The notes beneath the pieces were generated by a model. It was not told where the DNA came from, ran no database searches, and was given only the letters and a program-made list of their open reading frames with translations. Of a stretch of DNA of 64,000 nt, positions 1 to 21,752 are shown piece after piece; positions within the stretch are counted from its first letter, which is position 1; every line of letters begins with the position of its first letter. A program made the position numbers and the translations under genes. This DNA is from Cephalopachus bancanus (Eukaryota > Chordata > Mammalia > Primates > Tarsiidae), in contig JAPVLO010000019.1 in NCBI GenBank assembly GCA_027257055.1, positions 17,162,501 to 17,226,500 of the forward strand, given 5' to 3'.

Positions 1-5126
<5,126 letters not shown>

Positions 5127-5156
5127 TAGATAAGAAAATCAATTAATCCTGTTTTT

Positions 5157-5448
5157 TGTTTGTTTGTTTGTTTTTTCTGAGTCTGGGTCTCACTCTGTCA
5201 CCCAGGTTGGAGTGCAGTGTCAGAATCATGGCAGCCCTGACCTCCTGGGCTCAGGCTATCCTTCCATTTCAGCCTCCTGAGTAGCTGGGACTATAGCAGG
5301 TACCACCACACCCAGCTAATGTTATGTTTTTTAGAGACGAGATCTCGCGATGTTGCCCAGGCTGGTCTCAAACTCTTGAGTTCACGCAATCCTCCCACCT
5401 TAGTACCCAAAGTGCTGGGATTATAGGCGTGAGCACTGTGCCTAGCCT
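5157..5448 (-). mobile_element. Old Alu dimer, minus strand, with target-site duplication
   Basis: Poly(T) side at 5157, head at 5448. It is flanked by the direct repeat atcctgttttt (5146-5156 and 5449-5459). It lies 48 bp downstream of LPL exon 6. Confidence 0.9.
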
Positions 5449-5693
5449 ATCCTGTTTTTATGATGCTAACTGCATCACATGTACTGATTCTGATTCTGTC
5501 CGTTGGAACAGAGATAATGATATGATTTTACTAAACATTGGTATTTCTGTTGATAAAGGGAGTTGTATTGATTCATTTTACTGATGTTCCTAATTCCCAC
5601 TGCCAGTAAGTCCCCAGTGCTCATTCTGGGATTTTCAGCTCCACTTGCCACCCTCATCGGTCTCAGAGGTAACTTGAAACCATTGACCTGGAG

Positions 5694-5915
5694 TTAGCAA
5701 ACTAGGGCTCTTGGGTCAAATCCAACCTACCACCTGCTTTTGTAAATACAGTTTTATTAGAGCATGGCCACACACATTAGCTCCCATAAGATTTAAGGCT
5801 GCTTTCATACCACAATAACAGAGCTGAATAGTTGAGACAGACCATATAGCCCACAGAGCTAAAATATTTACTCCCTGGCCCTTTATAAAAAGTTTATCAC
5901 TTTTAAAGTTTGCTT
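5694..5915. mobile_element. Ancient medium-reiterated repeat
   Basis: The stretch from gttagcaaactagggctctt to the segment before tttataaaaagtttatc matches a widespread old mammalian repeat known by its 'ggccaaatccggcccgccgcc'-like end and 'ccctttacagaaaaagtttg'-like end. The family name is uncertain; it is probably a DNA transposon. Confidence 0.55.
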
Positions 5916-7089
5916 TATATGATGGCAAGAGCCACGTGTATTTTTGCAACTATTTCTGGGAAGCAATGATATACCAGATGCTCTAAGGTATTTCCATTTG
6001 GTCATGAATTTGTTTTATTTACACTTGAATTTCAAGCTTGGCATCTTGTTTAGGGCAAGACCTAAAAGAATGGTGGGGAAATGGAGAGGAGGTAATCAGA
6101 TAAATCTGGTGAGAAGGACTAACTTCAGAAAGGCTGACTTATGTGGAGTCCTGGGGTAAGCCTGAGGTGATATGATATTACAGACCAGTGTCCCAAGGTG
6201 ACATATATCTGCTATAGGCACCATTTGTAAGGTGATTTGTTAAAATCTATGGAGGTGCATTTGGTGGCATAGTGATTAAAGCACCTGTTGTTCAAGAAAA
6301 CATTTAAGGCAAGGAGGGAAACTTCAGTTTTCCTGACTCTTTAGAAACAAGGTAAGGTGTGAGGTAAGGAGGGGACCATAATCTTGAGGATCCAAACAGG
6401 TCTCATTCATGCCTGTACCCTGCTTCCGTGAGCTCAGGGCTCCCTTGGTGTCTGCTGGGGGCACCTCTCCATTCCCTGCTTCTCCTGCTCTGTCTGGCCA
6501 GTGGTATGGCTTGCAAGAGCTCTGTTTAACCCCAAATTCAACGTCTCGTCCCCTTTCAGTAGCTGTGGGGTTTTGTTGTTGTTATTGTTCTGTTTGTTTG
6601 TTTTTGCTTAGTACCTGGCTTCTTATTTTTAGTATAAAAAGTGATGTATCCAAATAAAATAAAGGGTTGTCATCAAAAGTTCACAAGAACAACAAAACAT
6701 ATTGAAAATTGTTTCATTAGACCAAGAGATTAAAGTAGCATAAAAATGTAGTGTGCCATATTCCAAACCATCCACATGAAGAAATCTGTGTCCCAGCTTA
6801 AGAAAACATACGATCTATGACAGCAACACAAATAAGAAAAAATCGGACTGACAATTTTGGCATATAGAAGAAAAAGCATCCCAGTAACTCTTTTTCTTTT
6901 TCATCATAGTGACTGTGTTTCAGGCCTGCTGCTTTTCCCCATAACCCCTCCCAATTCCTTTGCTCAGGGTTTTTGGTAGAGATCAGAGGAAGAACAGGGA
7001 GGAGATATAGAAGTTCAAGTACCTACTTCCTGAGGTTCTCTCTACTACAGAACACTTTAGGAACTAGCTTTACAAGACAGTCCTTGTGT

Positions 7090-7330
7090 CCTAATGGTTC
7101 GATGAGATAAGTTTTATTGAGAGCCTACCATGTACCTACTTTGTGCTAGATGGTGAGGGAATTAAGAGGATGGATGTGATCTCCAACCTGAAGGAGGTTA
7201 CAGTCAGGTTGAGAGGATATGAAACAAAACTACCCATGCAACAAGAAGAAACGTGGTCGCATACAGTGACATAGTAGCAAATGCCAAATATGCTTGGTAG
7301 AGATGCTAAGGGACAAGATAGCCAAAGAGG
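7090..7330 (-). mobile_element. L2 3'-end fragment (probable)
   Basis: The run ttttattgagagcctaccat ... tttgtgctagatggtgaggg is the reverse complement of the typical L2 3' end. It is old and diverged. Confidence 0.6.
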
Positions 7331-7670
7331 GTGGAATTCATGAGTGTTTTGGTCTTTAGATTTGATATTCCTAGGACTCCATCAAAGATGGCTTCTTTCT
7401 AGGACTGCTTGGCAATTCAGACATACTGGAGTTTTTCCTATTCATACAGCCACACTTTTCTGAAAGGGATTAGAAGTCAAAGTTCGAATTTTCTAGGCAT
7501 GCACACTGTACAGTATGAAGAAATCTTTCTAAACCACAGTGATGGTTTGGTGTGTGCACAATTCCTATTTGGGCGTAAGATACATTTTTGTGGTTCTGAA
7601 TTGCCTGATTGTTTAGCGTTGTGTTTTCATAAAGATTGATCAGCATATGTTGTGATTTCCTTCCCTACAG

Positions 7671-7791
7671 TCTTCCATTACCAAGTAAAGATTCATTTTT
7701 CTGGGACTAAGAGTGAGACGTACACCGACCAGTCCTTCGAGATGTCTCTGTATGGCACCGTGGCTGAGAGTGAGAACATCCCTTTCACTCT
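7671..7791 (+). CDS. LPL: LPL exon 7 (start of the C-terminal PLAT domain)
   Basis: This 121-bp exon starts after ttccctacag and ends at a gtgagt donor. It encodes codons 340-380, starting [12 protein letters not shown], the beginning of the C-terminal beta-sandwich (PLAT) domain. This domain binds lipoproteins and GPIHBP1. Several substitutions against human are visible from memory: [18 protein letters not shown] for GTESETHTNQAFEISLYG. It is the most diverged coding exon in the window, though still conservative. Confidence 0.97.
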
Positions 7792-12615
<4,824 letters not shown>

Positions 12616-14148
12616 AAACTGGCGTAATCCACAGAAGGAAGAATAGCACATGAATTGTGAAGAATGAAGTGAATGAAGTAACTTTTACAAAAGATGCCCG
12701 ATGCTTTGGGTGTTTAAAAGTGGATTTTCCTGAGTATTAATCCGAGATATATCCTTGTTAGTTATTTTATGAGGCAGTCTCAAATACTAAAAAGTGGCTA
12801 ATTCAATTTGAGGGATATAGTGGCCAAATGGCACATCCTCCAATGTTAAAAGTCAGCAGACATGAAAAGCACTGCGTTTTGTCCTTTGAGAAAGAAATAA
12901 TTGTTTTGACCCATAGTAAAATAAGGTTCCTTCATATGGCCGCATTTGGCCATAGCCTAAAATTTGTTAAAACCTCCTATTTTAATTGGAATAATGGATA
13001 TTTTAGACTGAGGTCTTTTCAAAGTTTCCTGAAAGTTTGAATATTAGAAAATGGCCTTCTGTGGCATTAGTCAGACCCATCTACTTATCAGTCAAAACAA
13101 CAGATTTTCTGGTTGGTTCTTTTCTTGCCATTGGGCTGTGGCCCAAGAGTTAACCAGGAACATGTGACTTGGAGAGGGATGGAGAGTGGGGTTGGTAAAC
13201 ACAGTCTTTAAATAGTCTTCACCATTGGCTTGCATCATGACAAAGTTACAAGTTAAAAGAGCTATAACATTTAGATACATTCATTCTTAGTAGACTTTAT
13301 TGTTTATTGCTTAATCTCTTTCTTCCCCCTCCTTTTTTTCATTGTGTCAGGATAATATTTCACAATGTTGTCTGAGTAAATGTTAAAAATGAGCCTGTAA
13401 TCCTTAGCTGACACACAATTTGAGGGGTGCGGAAAGAAAGTGATACCATAATTGTATTATTAGACTTTCCAAATTATTTTCATTGATTTTTAATAATTCA
13501 GTATCCAATAGTTACTAATCAATTTTAGGCTTATCTCAGTCATGCTTCAGTCATACTTTGAGCTTGTCTCTTTTGTTCCTGGCTTTGACATGAAAAGATG
13601 TGTTCAAGTCCAAATTTTGCATTATTCGAGTTAGTAGAAAGTTTAGACAAGGACCATTTTTACTAAGTAAAAAGATGGAGAACTCCCTAGGGTATATTCA
13701 CAAGCAGTGCTTGTAAACCAACGTGTGCAAGTAGCCACAGGCAGTGTCAGGAAGGTTGCTATTTGTTGTTTTCAACCAACAAATCAAGAGTGAATGAACA
13801 GTTATTTATAAACTAGATCTGATAGTTTCAGAATGCTTTTCTATGTATAAATACAAAATGATAAAGAGGTCAAATATCTCAGAGGCTATTGCAGGGAACC
13901 CAGACTGTGAAAGTGTGTAGGTATCTGAACACATATTCATTTATAAAGCTCCACATGTGTGCTTGTCCTTCAGCAAGATTTGGAAGGTAAAACCATCGAT
14001 CAAGGGATGTATTGGAGCGTGTTGGAGTAGAAATCATTCCGGATGTGGCAAAACTTTAGCCCTTTAGCTGAGAATATGGTCGTGCCTATATAATGTAGGA
14101 TCAATGTTGTGATTGAATCCATCAGGCTTGGAATGAATTCTCTCTAAA

Positions 14149-14154
14149 AATAAA
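14149..14154 (+). terminator. LPL: LPL proximal poly(A) signal AATAAA
   Basis: AATAAA lies about 425 bp before the distal signal, followed by a T-rich stretch at 14165-14173. Two LPL mRNA sizes differing by a few hundred bases are known in human. This signal would give the shorter one. Confidence 0.75.
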
Positions 14155-14574
14155 ATGATGTATGATTTTTTGTCATCCCCCTTTATTGCTAATTCATTAA
14201 TTTTCTGTATTTTGGGTTGACCCAGGGTGCATTAATTTGAAAGATTCACTAAATCGACATATGACTCTGGGATTGGCTTTGATAGACTTTGCTATATCTC
14301 TCTCTCTCACTCTCTCTCAATGACATTTTGGCTTTAAGTTTTATTTATTGGCTGTAAATATATGTGTGGATGTGTAAAGGGAACTTGTACATATTGGGAA
14401 GGTCATTGTGGCTGTCTGCATTTATAGACGTGTGGTGCTAACTTTGTACATGTTTTTATCCATGATGGTCTCACAGAGCCAACTTACTCTTATGAAATAA
14501 TACAATGAAATGGGCTTTAACTAAAACAGAGAAAGAAATTTACTCAACTATGTGAAGAAATGGAATCAGCTTTT

Positions 14575-14580
14575 AATAAA
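14575..14580 (+). terminator. LPL: LPL distal poly(A) signal AATAAA
   Basis: AATAAA in the context cagcttttaataaaattg, followed by acattttattaca. Cleavage is expected about 15-25 bp downstream. Similarity to the human 3' UTR as I remember it ends around here. Confidence 0.85.
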
Positions 14581-14605
14581 ATTGACAACATTTTATTACA
14601 ACACT

Positions 14606-15241
14606 AAGTCATTATTTTGTATCATTTTAGTTCTCCGAAAAAAAGTAAATTTATTCTTAGGGCTGATTCATTCAGCACATTTTGACTGAGTCACTGCTAT
14701 ACTTAGTAAATAATACAGCTTCTGAGACACACAGTGCACATTCTATATTTTTTAGTATTTATATTTGTATAAAGCAATACAAAACCTTAGATCTCCTTTA
14801 AACTAACTGTAGAGAGAAATGATACAGAAATGAATTTTGCCCAAATAAAATACACGAAACTTTCCTTGCCTATAAGTATGCTTGTTCACAAATAAAAGAT
14901 TACATTAATATAAAATATAATCTCTTTGACCATTTTCTAGAACATATCACCTCTATTTCTGAGGTCTCATTGTTAACTACTATGCGAGTGGCATTTGTGC
15001 AATAAAATGAAATATTTCGGCGGGAGGGTGCATTTTTTAGAACGTTGCTTTGGGTGGCCTTGAAAAAGAATAGCGTCCAGTCCATCTGTGTAACTAAGTA
15101 AAGATTGCTTCTTAGTATAGTCAGGAAGAATTTAGCCCAGAGAACAATTGTTTCAGTGGCCAGTGACCTAAACTTTTATTGTCAACTAGTCATAGGGTCT
15201 TTGGGGCTGGGGTCTTCCTTGACAAGAGGGAACTCCCCAGT
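14606..15241. other. Unassigned stretch just downstream of LPL
   Basis: I see no repeat, RNA gene or coding potential. Confidence 0.6.
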
Positions 15242-15950
15242 TTATACTTGCCTACTGGCCATCAAATGCCTGTTGATATGATCCAAAAGACAGATAATGA
15301 CAAGTGTTATTGAGGATATGGAGAAATGTGAACCTGCATGAGTTGTTGATGGAAAAGTAAAATGGTGCAACCTACTCTGGAAAACAGTTTGGTAGTTTTT
15401 TGCAAAGTTAAGCATAGCGTTTAACCTATATGATCCAGCAATTCTACCCCTAGGCATATATCCAACAGAAATGAAAGCATAGATTCACAAAGATTTGTAC
15501 ACAAATGTTCATAGCAGCATTATTCAGAATGGCTTCAAAGTGGACAGCACAAATGCCTATCCACTAGTGAAGGGATAAACATAATGTGGTAAATTCATGT
15601 AATGAAATATTAATTGTAAGTAAAAAGAACAAGTGGTAGAAACATGCTATGGCATGATGCAATCAAAAACTTTTTAGTATGTGAAAGCAACCAGATGCAA
15701 AATGGAACCCTGGTTCCATTTATATGAAATTTCCAGGAAAGGCAAATAGGTTAGTGGTTGCCTGAGGCTGGGAGTTAGAAGATCAATCAACACAAATTGC
15801 CATGAGGGACCTTTTGGGTATGATGAAAATTAGATTGTGGTGACGACTGCACAACTCTAAATTTACTAAAAATCATAGCACTGTACATGTGAATGTACTA
15901 TAGGTGAATTTTGTGACATGTAAAAGTTACCTCAATAAAGCTCTTAAAAA
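15242..15950 (+). mobile_element. Old L1M 3' end
   Basis: Shows the typical L1M order: a ttgaggatatggagaaatgt segment, gatccagcaattctacccct, atagcagcattattcagaat and the 3' UTR with ttgcctgaggctgggag. It ends in an A-rich stretch before the next Alu. Highly diverged, no ORF. Confidence 0.85.
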
Positions 15951-15960
15951 TGTATACACA

Positions 15961-16556
15961 GGCTGGGCATGATGGCTCACATCTTTAATCTCAGAAATTT
16001 CGAAGGCCAAGATAGGAGGATTACTTGAGCCCAGGAGATTGAGACCAGCCTAGGCAACATTGTAGGACCCCTTCTCTATGAAAAAATTTAGAAAAATTAG
16101 GTGTGATGAGCCGGGCTCGGTGGCTCAGCCTGTAATCCCGCGCCTTTGGGAGACTGAGGTGAGTGGATTGCCTGAGCCCGCGGGTTCGAGACCCGCCTGG
16201 GCAGCGAGACCTCATCTCTACAATAAATAAAAAAATCAGCCGGGCGTGGTAGCGCATGCCTGTAATTCCGGCTACTTGGAAGGCGGAGGCGGAAGGATCA
16301 CCGGAGCCCAGCAGGTCGAGGCTGCCGTGGCCGGGAGCGGCCACTGCCCTCCAGTCTGGGCGACAGAGTGAGACTCCGACTCAAAAAAAAAAAAAAATTA
16401 GGTGTGATGGCACACATCTGCAGTTTCAACTACTCGGGAGGCTGAGGCAGGCGGATCACTTGAACCTAGGAGGTTGAAGTTGTGGTGAGCCATGATTTTT
16501 GCCACTGCACTCCAGCCTGAGCAACAGAATGAGTTGCCAACTCAAAAACAAGAAAA
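15961..16556 (+). mobile_element. Old Alu split by a young Alu
   Basis: The left part (15961-16108) and right part (16410-16556) of one AluJ-like dimer are separated by the young element at 16109-16392. The break is in the linker, where aaaaattaggtgtgatg is duplicated. Confidence 0.92.
16109..16392 (+). mobile_element. Young lineage-specific Alu nested in an old Alu
   Basis: Begins aGCCGGGCTCGGTGGCTCAGC, has an intact B box (GGTTCGAGACC) and the 5-bp-deleted GGCAGCGAGACC junction, and ends in an A tail. Its target-site duplication is 17 bp (16092-16108 and 16393-16409). Confidence 0.95.
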
Positions 16557-16735
16557 TGGTATATATTAATACATAGTCCTGAGGGAATAGATAGCCACAA
16601 GCTGGGGACATGATCTATGAGAACTCTTCTTTGGGAGCAGGCCCACTCTTGCCCCCTAAACTACTGTCTATTCCAAGGACCCAGAACAGGGGAACTTGTT
16701 ATAAATCAATGCTGTCACAACCTTGTTCTATTTTT

Positions 16736-16892
16736 TTAAAATTATTATTATTATATTTTCACTCTGTCTCCCAAGATGGAGTGCAGTGGTACAACCATTG
16801 CTTGCAGCAGCCTGTAATTCCTGGGCTCAAGTGATTCTCCCTCCTCAGAACAAAGTGCTGGGATTAGAGGTGTAAGCCACTGCACCTAGCCT
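16736..16892 (-). mobile_element. Alu monomer-like fragment, minus strand
   Basis: Only about 155 bp with a T/ATT-rich tail side. The two halves appear joined by an internal deletion (ccctcctcag|aacaaagtgctggg), or this is a free monomer. Confidence 0.75.
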
Positions 16893-17479
16893 CTATTCAA
16901 AATGTCTTATGAGTATCTTAGCCTTGATCCAATTGACTGCAGGCTAATTTGTGGGGCATGTCTCTTACTATAGAAAGGTAATTACACAGATAATGTTCTC
17001 TGAATCTTACTGAGAATTTTCTATTATAATCCGAACATTATCAAATAATCATTTTTAGATGTAGCTGTATTATTAGAAATCACCTAATGTAATACCTTCA
17101 TTTTTTAGTTTGATACGACAAGTCCAGAGAGCTTAAGTGACTTTCCTGGTGTCTCTCAGCTAGTTAATAACACACATGAAAGGAGCACTGATTCTTATTA
17201 ATTAATAACGCAGCATACCATCTTTATTTACAACATCCTGCTTCTCAAATACATTGTAAACTACTTGCTTAATTATGAGTCTGCTCCATATACAAACAGA
17301 ACACAATAAATTTACAATTAGAAGGTATGTGCATTGGTCTTCCACTAGGACAAAATGAATCCGCATTAGTTCCATCACATCTCCTCTGTGATTAGTGACA
17401 CTTAGTGCAAGCCTTCCAAGTAAGTTTACTGTGTACCATGGATACTAACCAGTTCATTACATCTCAAATCATTTCATTA
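16893..17479. other. Mostly unassigned; possible MIR piece
   Basis: A segment near 17105-17175 (agagagcttaagtgactttc) resembles the MIR core in minus orientation. The rest is unassigned. Confidence 0.45.
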
Positions 17480-17786
17480 TTTTATTTTATTTTATTTTTA
17501 TTTTATGCATCAGAGTCTCACTCTATTGTCCATGCTGGAGAAAGTGGCATGATCACAGCACACCACAGCCTCCACCTTCTGGGCTCAGGTGATCCTTCTG
17601 CCTCATCTCCCATGTAGCTGGGACTACAGGCATGTGCCACCGTGTCTGGCTAATTTTTTTGCTTTTTTGTAGAGACGAGGTCTTGCTATGTTGCCTAGGC
17701 TGGTCTCGATCTCCTGGGCTCAAGAAGTCTTCCTGCCTTGGCTTCCAAAGTAATAGATTACAGGCGTGAATCACTGTGCCCAATCT
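17480..17786 (-). mobile_element. Old Alu, minus strand, with (TTTTA)n tail
   Basis: Dimer with a tail of TTTTA repeats at 17480-17506. The short flank tctcaaatc occurs on both sides, consistent with a target-site duplication. Confidence 0.85.
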
Positions 17787-17869
17787 CAAATCTTTAAATT
17801 TATTCACAGTGTTCTGGACAGAACTCCCTGTCTATAGATCAAACATGTATGTAGAACAATTAGGATAGT

Positions 17870-18628
17870 GTAATAACCAACTGTCAAGTTGCCCCAATGA
17901 TTCCTGCCTCCTGGTATTTACATCCTTGTGTGATTCCTCCAGCATTGATCTGTGTGGCTAATAGCATACAACAAAAGTGACAGATTGTCATGAAGGACTG
18001 CAACTTCTATCCCGATTGCTCATGTGCTATCTCTTTCTCTTGGGTCACTCATTTTGGGGGTGCCATGTTGTGAATGACCATATGAAGAGACCCATGTGGC
18101 TGTTGTTTGTGCTATCAACATTCACGTGAGGTCAGATATAAGGCTCATGCCTGAAACCCCAGCACTTTGGGAGGCTGAGGTGGGAGGACTTCTTGAGGCC
18201 AGGAGCTCAAGACTGCCCTGGCTACATAGCGAGATCTTATACGTACAAGAAAATTTTAAAATTAGCCAAGTGTGGTAATGTGAACCGGTAGTTTCAGCTA
18301 CTCAAGAGACTGAGATGGGAGGATGACTTGAGCCCGTGAGTTTAAGGCTGTAGTAAGTTATGATTGCACCACTGTACTCCATTCTAGGGGACAGAGAGAG
18401 ACACTGTCTCTAAAAAAGACTATATCACTAAGTTCATCCTCCAGACCCAATCAAGTTTCAGAGACAGAAGCCCTGGCCAGCGCTTAAAACCCTGGCCAAC
18501 AATCTCATGTAAAACCCAGACCCATCTCAACACTAAGATTCTTGACCCAGAGAAGCTAATAAATGCTTTTTGTTTCTACCTGCTAAATGGGGTAAATTTG
18601 TTATGCAGCAATAGATAACTAATACACA
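17870..18628 (+). mobile_element. MLT1-like MaLR LTR interrupted by an Alu
   Basis: The left part shows tggtatttacatccttgtgt and ttgggtcactcattttgggg. The right part ends cagcaatagataactaatac, the typical MLT1 3' end. An old Alu fills about 18140-18418. The start is approximate. Confidence 0.75.
18140..18418 (+). mobile_element. Old Alu, 5' truncated, inside the MLT1
   Basis: Starts at aaggctcatgcctgaaaccc, so the first bases are missing or diverged. It ends at ctctaaaaaagac. Confidence 0.85.
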
Positions 18629-18698
18629 TAGTTTGCTTTACCTGATAGATGAATCTTCAATAGCTTTTAAAAAAATAAACTAAACATTGAGAAAACCA

Positions 18699-18979
18699 AC
18701 CGGGCTTGGTGGCTCAGCCTGTAATCCCGCGCTTTTGGGAGGCTGAGGTGAGTGGATTGCCTGAGCCCGCGGGTTCGAGACCCGCCTGGGCAGCGAGACC
18801 TCATCTCTACAATAAATCAAAAAATCAGCTGGGCGTGGTAGCACATGCCTGTAATTCCGGCTACTCAGAAGGCTGAGGCGGAGGATCGCCGGAGCCCAGC
18901 AGGTCGAGGCTGCGGTGGCCGGGAGCGGCCACTGCACTCCAGTCTGGGTGACAGAGTGAGACTCCAACTCAAAAAAAAA
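18699..18979 (+). mobile_element. Young Alu
   Basis: Family-typical dimer with the GGCAGCGAGACC junction and an A tail. Direct repeat aaacattgagaaaacca at 18682-18698 and 18980-18996. Confidence 0.95.
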
Positions 18980-18996
18980 AAACATTGAGAAAACCA

Positions 18997-20465
18997 TATT
19001 TCAAAAGAAACAGGGAAGGCTATATTTTGAAAGAACTCCCTTGGTTTGGTGCTTTTCCTTTGCTTAGGTGAAAGATAATGAATAATAAACTCCATGGCTT
19101 TAATTTTTGTAATTATTTCATTTTTATTTTTACAAATAATACACCTTTTCCACATAATAGGATTACTTAGAAAGAGTCCTATCCAGTGAGATTTGGGGTT
19201 AAGAATAACCAACTAACCTACAGACTAAATTCCTTCCTTCTCTCTCACAGCACTGCCGTCAACAAACTTGTTGCACACACAGCATCTCATGAGATTCTGT
19301 GGTTTGGACATTCCTTGACTGTCTCCCCCCATCATACTAGCCCTTCTCCAGTAGCATGATTACAAGTCACTAAATGGTATCCCTTCTGCTATTGTAGGCC
19401 TATTGGTCAATTATGTTGTCAGGTCCTTCAACCCAGGAACTGGGGGCTTTCTGAAGAGGCAGGCAAAGTCCTCATGGAGACCATTGCAAGCAGGTCAAAG
19501 TGAAAGGACAGAAAAGCTAGTCGGCATTGCCTCACAAGTACTGGCAATGTTTACTGATTATCTTGCCATGGTCCAGCATGATGCTACATGTCATATATTC
19601 TGTCTCACGGAGAGTGTCGTTGCTCCAGGGACAAGGGACAAAGTAGAGGAAAGCTGAGCTTGGCTTCAGGCTCTTTGCTATCTAAAAACCTAGAAAGCTT
19701 TGGAGGCAAAGGGAAGGAGTGGGAAAAACTTAGCCTAAACATTGGTGTACTGACAAGCAGGTTTTCCCCTGTGTTGGGCACAGGCTTGCACACACTGTCT
19801 CCATATCCCTGGTCTCTGTGTTACTAAACAGGTCACAGCATGTGTGTCCCTTTACCAAGTCTGGAAGAGATTACTGACTCCTGTACCAATTTCTAGACCA
19901 GTGAAGCACAAGATTCCCAAACCATCTCACAACTGTCATTTCTTTACATTTCTGCATATTCCCTCATCTGACTCTATTTCCCACCCTTCCCCAATCCCAC
20001 ACGCCCTTCCACAGTACTCTCTGGAACTTTTTATTGGTCATCAACAAAATCCATTGTCCACTCAGTCTCATGTCTGAATATAACTTTTACCTTCTTGTGC
20101 TGAGTCATGACTGTCATTTTAGAATACTTTTTTTCCTGTAACCTTCTCAGATGGTGGATATTTTCTTTACTCTTGTGTCAGTTGGCCTGAGAGTGGAGCA
20201 ATTGGCCCCTGAGGTGGCCTTTTTGTTCCTCTCTGTCACTTGTAGATGATTGTCCTGTTCTCCTCGCTTAAACTTTTAGCTTGCTCATGCCAGTAAGTGC
20301 ATTGTCTTCTATTTTCCCTGGTTGCTGATATCTATGGACTTCTGAGTTTTCTCCCTAACCATTATTTTAGCACCTGGCTCACTCTCTTTCCTTCCAACAC
20401 TGTTCCTATACTTCTTCTTACTGATTTCAAAATCCACACTGTGACCGATTTTATTTTCCATTGAT
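18997..20465. other. Unassigned intergenic stretch
   Basis: I find no coding potential or repeat family. Short chance ORFs (up to 84 codons) occur. Confidence 0.5.
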
Positions 20466-20469
20466 GGCC

Positions 20470-21240
20470 AATATCTCCCATTCTACATGTTCTTCTGTGA
20501 TGTCACCTTGCCACGGACATCAAGAGTTGGAATCTATTGTCCCCTCTGCTTTGAATCTGTGTGGGCATAAGATTATTTCTCCTAATGGAATATGACTTAC
20601 ATAGCACTATGCTAGTTTGGGGTGCAGCCCTTAACTGTCTTGATATCTTCTGCTTTAGGACCCTTGGATCACTCATTTTGGGAAACTTTCCTTTGGAACC
20701 CAGCCCTCTTTTAAAAATTTTATTTTATTTTAAAGATGTGGGGTACAATTCAGGATTAGATAGATAAGTGGTCATTGTACAGGTAAAGTTTGGGCCTCCC
20801 GTTGGTCCCTGCTTCACCTGGTTTGAGATCAGCTACCCTTATTTTTGTGATGTGCTTCCCCCTTCCCTCCCCTGACAGCATCCTGCTGCTGCCAAGTCCT
20901 TTCTTGTATTGGAACTGGCACTCCTGATGTGAGAAGTCCAAGCTATATGGAAAGACCATTGTGTTGGCATTCGGGTAAATAACATAACTGAATTCCCAGT
21001 CAACAGCCAGCCTCAACTGCCAGCCAGGTGAGTGAGCCATTTGGACCTCCGTCCACTTGAGAGATCAGACGTCTGTAATTCTAGTTGGCATCTGGATGCA
21101 ACCACGTGAGAGACCCCAATGAAGAACTGCCCAGCTAAGCCCAGTTAACCTATAGTACTATGAGAGATAATAATAAGTTGCTGTTTTAACTAAGTTTTGA
21201 AGGAATTTGTTATGAAACAATAGGTAGCCAAATTATGCAT
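20470..21240 (+). mobile_element. MLT1-like LTR interrupted by a short L1 tail
   Basis: The left part contains attgtcccctctgctttgaa. The right part contains cagccaggtgagtgagccat and ends aggaatttgttatgaaac with an aataggtagccaaat remnant, as in MLT1. An L1 3'-UTR fragment sits at about 20713-20905. Confidence 0.7.
20713..20905 (-). mobile_element. Very short L1 insertion (3' UTR only), minus strand
   Basis: T-rich start, then aagatgtggggtacaattca, the same 3' end as the other young L1s here. Only about 190 bp was copied. The flanks ttggaacccagccctc and ttggaactggcactcc may be a decayed target-site duplication. Confidence 0.7.
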
Positions 21241-21245
21241 GCATC

Positions 21246-21714
21246 CAATATTCTGCTCACCCCCAATCCCTTCACTTCCTCTGTTCCCATGAACTTGCCT
21301 TCTAATAGAAACCTCCAGCCATGTGCTACATCATGCTATCACTAACAACACATCAACTCAATTTCAAGTTCTCCCTTCTTTGGCTACCACATTCTACCTT
21401 TCTACTTCAGTCTACTGCTCCTACACCCCCAATTCCTCAGCTGCCCCAGGACCTCCAGTTCATTGATCTTTCACTCCCTTTTACATAGCCTCATTTTTAT
21501 CTTTACTCAACTTGGATTTCAAGACCACGGTTATTATTACTCCATTGCCACTACTTTCAAGGACCTTGCCCTTCTCTCCCTGAATTGAGCCTTCCAGGGC
21601 AAAACATAAACCCTGAGTAAATCAAAATTACCACTTTCTCCATCAAAATTACCAATTTCTCCAAAATTACCACTTTCTCAGATGATAGCATCTGAGCAGC
21701 AGGTTTGATGGGAA

Positions 21715-21752
<38 letters not shown>

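Larger units (their letters stand above)
12616..14605 (+). other. LPL: LPL exon 10: final base of the stop codon and 3' UTR
   Basis: The exon starts after cttcatag and supplies the A of the TGA stop, followed by about 1990 bp of untranslated sequence. The end is inferred from the distal AATAAA at 14575-14580 followed by the T-rich stretch at 14589-14596. It matches the human exon 10 layout I recall (about 1.95 kb, entirely non-coding). No repeat has inserted anywhere in it, unlike the introns and flank, which suggests constraint. Confidence 0.93.

Noticed and set aside
16180..16200. tRNA-like B box GGTTCGAGACC, repeated across the window
   Set aside because: It is the internal Pol III promoter of the Alu family; no cloverleaf can be folded around it.
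20130..20460. Possible processed pseudogene in the unassigned 19-20.4 kb stretch
   Set aside because: No recognisable protein similarity in any frame, no A tail, no target-site duplication.
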